From Nocardiopsaceae bacterium (GTDB lineage: Bacteria > Actinomycetota > Actinomycetes > Streptosporangiales > Streptosporangiaceae): a DNA stretch of 7,786 nucleotides. Made by a program: the position numbers and the translations under genes. The stretch spans positions 1 to 7,786 of the forward strand of contig JAIRTY010000399.1 of assembly GCA_031254715.1 (NCBI GenBank), read 5' to 3'. Shown piece by piece: positions 6,189 through 7,786 of this stretch. Every line of letters starts with the position of its first letter. Position 1 is the stretch's first letter. The notes under the pieces were generated by a model that was not told the DNA's origin, ran no database searches, and saw nothing but the letters and a program-made list of their open reading frames with translations.

Positions 6189-6204
6189 CGCGGCCGGGGC
6201 CGCG
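6189..6204 (-). promoter_or_regulatory. Hairpin in the DUF3052 5' leader
   Basis: CGCGGCC (6189-6195) and GGCCGCG (6198-6204) are perfect reverse complements, most likely a 6-bp stem with a tetraloop. It lies 12 nt upstream of the AGGAGG site, inside the presumed untranslated leader, where it could affect translation or mRNA stability. Confidence 0.4.
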
Positions 6205-6261
6205 TCAGCACTTCTTGATTGGCACAGTCCACACTGGGTCGGGCTCGTGCGCAAGTGCTAA
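6205..6261. repeat. AGCACTT / AAGTGCT inverted repeat flanking a candidate promoter
   Basis: AGCACTT at 6207-6213 and AAGTGCT at 6253-6259 are exact reverse complements; counting 9-nt arms (6205-6213 and 6253-6261) there is one mismatch. The spacer is 39 nt. The arms resemble the half-site of the CIRCE heat-shock operator (TTAGCACTC) but the CIRCE spacer is 9 nt, so this is not a standard CIRCE. Confidence 0.4.
6226..6254 (-). promoter_or_regulatory. Candidate promoter of the DUF3052 gene
   Basis: On the - strand, TTGCGC (6254-6249) and TGGACT (6231-6226) are 17 nt apart, with TG in the extended -10 position. Transcription would start about 50 nt upstream of the GTG. The -10 match is weak; the case rests on spacing, position and the same -35 hexamer upstream of yjbQ. 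Confidence 0.35.
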
Positions 6262-6303
6262 ACGGCCTCGAACCCAAATCCGCAGTGCTCGCGGCCCGCT
6301 CAG

Positions 6304-6320
6304 GGGCGGGAATTCCGCCC
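6304..6320 (-). terminator. GC-rich hairpin just after yjbQ
   Basis: GGGCGG (6304-6309) and CCGCCC (6315-6320) form a 6-bp stem around GAATT, beginning 6 nt past the yjbQ stop on the - strand. No T run follows, as is common for actinobacterial terminators. It fits termination before the separately promoted DUF3052 gene. Confidence 0.45.
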
Positions 6321-6326
6321 GGCGAG

Positions 6327-6737
6327 CTAGCCGAGGAACGAAAGCCGGACCTGACGGTCTGGATTGTCAACATTCAGGTCGATCAGGGCGATTGACTGCC
6401 ACGTGCCCAGCGCCATCCGCCCGCCCAGCACCGGCACGGTCACCTCCGACGGCACCAGTGCCGGCATGACATGGCTGCGGCCGTGCCCGCGCGAGCCGTG
6501 CGCGTGCCGCCACCGGTCGTCCGCTGGCAGTACCTCGGCCAGCACCGCCAGCAGGTCCGCCTCGCTCCCCGACCCGAGCTCCATCAGCGCCAGCCCCGCG
6601 GTCGCGTGCGGCACGAACACGTTCAGCAGCCCGTCCCCGCCGTCCGCCGCCGCCGCGGTGAACCGCGCGCACTCACCCGTGATGTCGAGGACGCGCTCGC
6701 TGCTACCGGTCCGGACCCGGATGATCTCGGATTTCAT
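6327..6737 (-). CDS. YjbQ/UPF0047 family protein (secondary thiamine-phosphate synthase enzyme family)
   Basis: A 136-residue, full-length member of the YjbQ family (UPF0047), small trimeric cytoplasmic proteins. An E. coli relative can partly replace ThiE in thiamine phosphate synthesis, though the native role is unsettled. Diagnostic text is NVFVPHATAGLALMELGSGSEADLL (39-63 region, H44 and T46), a His-rich central loop with H78, H80, H85 and H89 (HAHGSRGHGRSH) and the signature LGTWQSIALID (110-120). The histidines are probable metal or phosphate ligands. The central loop is more Gly/His/Arg-rich than the NADAHLKA-like text usual there. The ATG has no close Shine-Dalgarno: GGGAGGA lies about 15 nt upstream, and a candidate promoter -10 is 8 nt upstream, so a leaderless mRNA is possible. 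It is flanked by its own hairpin terminator and separated from both neighbours. Confidence 0.9.
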   Translation of the reverse strand: MKSEIIRVRTGSSERVLDITGECARFTAAAADGGDGLLNVFVPHATAGLALMELGSGSEADLLAVLAEVLPADDRWRHAHGSRGHGRSHVMPALVPSEVTVPVLGGRMALGTWQSIALIDLNVDNPDRQVRLSFLG

Positions 6738-6745
6738 ACCGAACG

Positions 6746-6774
6746 AGATTCGTCCTCCCAGCGCCCGCGCGCAA
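6746..6774 (-). promoter_or_regulatory. Candidate promoter of yjbQ, near-leaderless
   Basis: TTGCGC (6774-6769) and GAATCT (6751-6746) on the - strand are separated by exactly 17 nt. The -10 ends 8 nt before the ATG, so the transcript would start within about two bases of the start codon. The alternative is a longer transcript using the GGGAGGA at about 6753-6759. Confidence 0.35.
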
Positions 6775-6778
6775 GCCG

Positions 6779-6814
6779 GGCCGCCCCGGGCATGGCAGGC
6801 CGATCCTGGCGGCC
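6779..6814 (-). terminator. Possible terminator after the DUF1918 gene
   Basis: GGCCGCC (6779-6785) and GGCGGCC (6808-6814) are perfect 7-bp inverted arms with a 22-nt loop, 35 nt past the DUF1918 stop and before yjbQ. No T run follows. The long loop makes it weak evidence. Confidence 0.25.
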
Positions 6815-6831
6815 GCGAGCCCGGCGGGCCT

Positions 6832-6867
6832 CACTTCCGCTTGGCGGTCTTACTTCCGCTTGGCGGC
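6832..6867. repeat. 19-nt tandem duplication of the DUF1918 gene end
   Basis: ACTTCCGCTTGGCGG occurs at 6833-6847 and again at 6852-6866, period 19. The second copy is the real gene end (codons for AAKRK, stop TAA); the first, just downstream on the - strand, would read TAKRK and stop TGA in another frame. The duplication thus left a spare gene tail after the stop. Confidence 0.75.
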
Positions 6868-7119
6868 CTTGCCGGCCTTGCTGGCGCTGCCGCCCCGGCC
6901 GCTGCCCGCCTTGCTGGCCCGGCTGCTCGTCTTTCTCGGCGGGCGCTCCACGATCGCGTCCGGACCAGGGAACACCAGGCCGGTGTGCCCGTCGCTGAAC
7001 CGGACCAGGTAGGGCGGCTCCCCCGACTTGCCCTTGATCTCCATGATCTCGCCGGTTTTGTCTGGATCATCTACTTTTGCACCGTGGATACGCAGGACAT
7101 CGCCTACTGCCGCCTGCAA
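6850..7119 (-). CDS. DUF1918 family protein with basic C-terminal tail
   Basis: An 89-residue protein. Residues 1-57 are a DUF1918 domain: MQAAVGDVLRIHG, a GEIMEIKG turn, then PPYLVRFSDGHTGLVFPGPDA (35-55), a small SH3-like beta fold of unknown function found in actinomycetes. A TTG start at 7119-7117 is chosen because AAAGGGG at 7128-7134 sits 8 nt upstream and the product then begins exactly where the family does; an in-frame GTG at 7173 would add 18 unconserved residues. The family is usually about 60 residues, but here a 32-residue Lys/Arg/Ser/Gly tail follows (RKTSSRASKAGSGRGG, then SASKAGKAAKRK), with SKAG repeated. Such a tail could bind nucleic acid or another polyanion; that is inference. 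The gene is divergent from aceE and its 3' end is tandemly duplicated. Confidence 0.87.
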   Translation of the reverse strand: MQAAVGDVLRIHGAKVDDPDKTGEIMEIKGKSGEPPYLVRFSDGHTGLVFPGPDAIVERPPRKTSSRASKAGSGRGGSASKAGKAAKRK

Positions 7120-7127
7120 TCCGACCA

Positions 7128-7134
7128 CCCCTTT
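7128..7134 (-). promoter_or_regulatory. Ribosome-binding site supporting the DUF1918 TTG start
   Basis: AAAGGGG on the - strand with an 8-nt spacer to TTG at 7119-7117. This, with the family N-terminus beginning at that codon, favours TTG over the upstream GTG. Confidence 0.6.
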
Positions 7135-7295
7135 CGCCTCACCTGTCAGCACATAGGCTGGATAGTGTGCCACCGCGCGTACGCCCTCGGCCTACCCAGG
7201 TTCGCACGCCCCACCACCCCGGTGAAGGGGGCGCGCCCCGCCCGCCGGGAGGCGGCGTGGCTACCGGCAGGTAGGGATGCGTGAGGCAGGCACGC

Positions 7296-7324
7296 GTACC
7301 AGAATTGGTCTGGACAACTGGTAC
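7296..7324. promoter_or_regulatory. Operator-like dyad upstream of aceE, GntR/DasR-like core
   Basis: GTACCAG (7296-7302) and CTGGTAC (7318-7324) are perfect inverted arms with a 15-nt spacer. Overlapping them, ATTGGTCTGGACAACT (7304-7319) matches 13 of 16 positions of the DasR-responsive-element consensus of streptomycetes (A-S-TGGTCTAGACCA-S-T). It lies 95 nt upstream of the aceE start, a plausible place to gate carbon flow into acetyl-CoA. The regulator is not in view. Confidence 0.5.
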
Positions 7325-7343
7325 TGGACGACACACCAGGGAC

Positions 7344-7394
7344 GGGCGGTCACCCGCTGCCCTTCCCACCCAGCGCGGCGGTGACCAGCCGCCC
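7344..7394 (+). promoter_or_regulatory. Large stem-loop in the aceE 5' leader
   Basis: GGTCACC followed by CGCTG (7348-7359) pairs with CAGCG (7371-7375) and GGTGACC (7380-7386), interrupted by a 4-nt bulge; GGGC (7344-7347) can add pairs with GCCC (7391-7394) across another bulge. The loop is the 11-nt pyrimidine-rich 7360-7370. It ends 7 nt before GAGAGG (7402-7407), the aceE ribosome-binding site, so it could modulate translation. It could also simply be GC-rich leader structure. Confidence 0.45.
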
Positions 7395-7418
7395 GGAACG
7401 CGAGAGGCATGATTACCC

Positions 7419-7786
7419 GTGGCTGCCGGACGCCAGCGTTTCTCCATCATCAGCGACGGACTACCGACCCAGCTGCCGGACATCGATCCTGACGAGACCC
7501 GGGAATGGGTCGACTCGTTCGATGACGTGGTGCGCACCCGCGGCCGCTCCCGCGCCCGCTACGTGATGCTGCGGCTGCTGGAACGCGCCCGCGAGCAGCA
7601 GGTCGGGGTGCCCGGGCTGCGGAGCACCGACTACATCAACACGATCCCGCCGGAGCGGGAGCCCTGGTTCCCCGGCGACGAGTACGTCGAGCGGCGGATC
7701 CGCGCCTACATCCGGTGGAACGCGGCCATCATGGTGTCCCGCGCCAACCACCCGCCGCTCGGAGTCGGCGGGCACATCGCCACCTA
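7419..7786 (+). CDS. aceE: Pyruvate dehydrogenase E1 component, homodimeric type (N-terminal part)
   Basis: The first 122 codons of the thiamine-diphosphate-dependent E1 of pyruvate dehydrogenase, which decarboxylates pyruvate and acetylates the E2 lipoyl group on the way to acetyl-CoA; the gene runs off the right edge. The start is GTG at 7419, since an in-frame TGA lies at 7410-7412 and GAGAGG (7402-7407) precedes it. Residues match the E. coli-type AceE N-terminus: DIDPDETREWVDSF, STDYINTIP, ERRIRAYIRWNA and GVGGHIATY correspond to the E. coli DVDPIETRDWLQAI, NYINTIP, ERRIRSAIRWNA and LGGHMAS blocks. The thiamine-diphosphate motif lies beyond the window. The gene is divergent from DUF1918 and preceded by an operator-like dyad and a leader stem-loop, which suggests carbon-responsive control. 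Confidence 0.95.
   Translation, partial: MAAGRQRFSIISDGLPTQLPDIDPDETREWVDSFDDVVRTRGRSRARYVMLRLLERAREQQVGVPGLRSTDYINTIPPEREPWFPGDEYVERRIRAYIRWNAAIMVSRANHPPLGVGGHIAT

Larger units (their letters stand above)
7120..7418. other. Divergent DUF1918-aceE intergenic control region
   Basis: This 299-nt gap between divergent genes must carry promoters for both, yet no consensus-like -35/-10 pair is clear for either. It contains the palindrome GGGGCGCGCCCC (7228-7239), a small hairpin CTACC-GGCA-GGTAG (7261-7274), an operator-like dyad (7296-7324) and a long stem-loop (7344-7394) just before the aceE ribosome-binding site. No convincing gene is present. Confidence 0.7.

Noticed and set aside
6205..6261. 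True CIRCE heat-shock operator
   Set aside because: Half-site letters are similar but the spacer is 39 nt instead of 9 and one arm has a mismatch, so it is kept only as a CIRCE-like dyad.
6364..7284. 306-residue open frame on the + strand
   Set aside because: Runs antisense through yjbQ and the DUF1918 gene and the intergenic region; low-complexity Ala/Arg/Pro/Ser product.
7461..7775. 104-residue - strand frame at the right edge
   Set aside because: Antisense to the aceE N-terminus, which aligns convincingly block by block with known AceE proteins.
1..7786. CRISPR array, insertion sequence, integrase, phage or toxin-antitoxin genes
   Set aside because: No regularly spaced repeats, transposase or recombinase motifs, or terminal inverted repeats with target duplications were seen on either strand.

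Overview
The window is high-GC DNA with the codon use and gene families of an actinomycete (Actinomycetota). The strongest taxonomic pointers are a homodimeric-type pyruvate dehydrogenase E1 (aceE), an AhpE-type peroxiredoxin, a DUF3052 protein, a DUF1918 protein, GTG/TTG starts and a tRNA-Val with no encoded CCA. Genus cannot be read from the sequence; a Streptosporangiales/Streptomyces-like actinomycete is a guess.

Left part (1-4424, all + strand): a tightly spaced sugar-uptake and catabolism operon. It holds a ribose-type ABC permease (its true start may lie off the left edge), a Tat-type lipoprotein substrate-binding protein, a Gfo/Idh/MocA NAD(P)-dependent oxidoreductase and a xylose-isomerase-like TIM-barrel protein. 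No ATPase, kinase or regulator is in view, so the operon probably begins upstream. The parts imply import of a sugar or polyol, then oxidation and isomerisation or epimerisation; the substrate is not identifiable.

Boundary (4425-4671): tRNA-Val(UAC) on the - strand, convergent with the sugar operon. It separates an accessory-looking metabolic cassette from a block that looks like conserved actinobacterial core.

Right part (4672-7119, all - strand): in transcription order, DUF1918, YjbQ (UPF0047), DUF3052, ahpE-type peroxiredoxin and a small double zinc-ribbon protein. The last two sit 34 nt apart and are likely co-transcribed. The others are separated by 111-235 nt gaps that hold hairpins, candidate promoters and duplicated gene tails. 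The start of aceE (7419 to the right edge, + strand) is divergent from DUF1918. To my knowledge aceE, DUF3052 and ahpE are also neighbours in mycobacteria, which supports a core-genome reading of this half.

Most notable non-coding signals: a GTACCAG-N15-CTGGTAC dyad with a nested GntR/DasR-like site plus a large stem-loop in the aceE leader; a perfect 13-bp inverted repeat enclosing a 12-bp palindrome upstream of ahpE; and duplicated 3' gene ends behind both DUF3052 and DUF1918.
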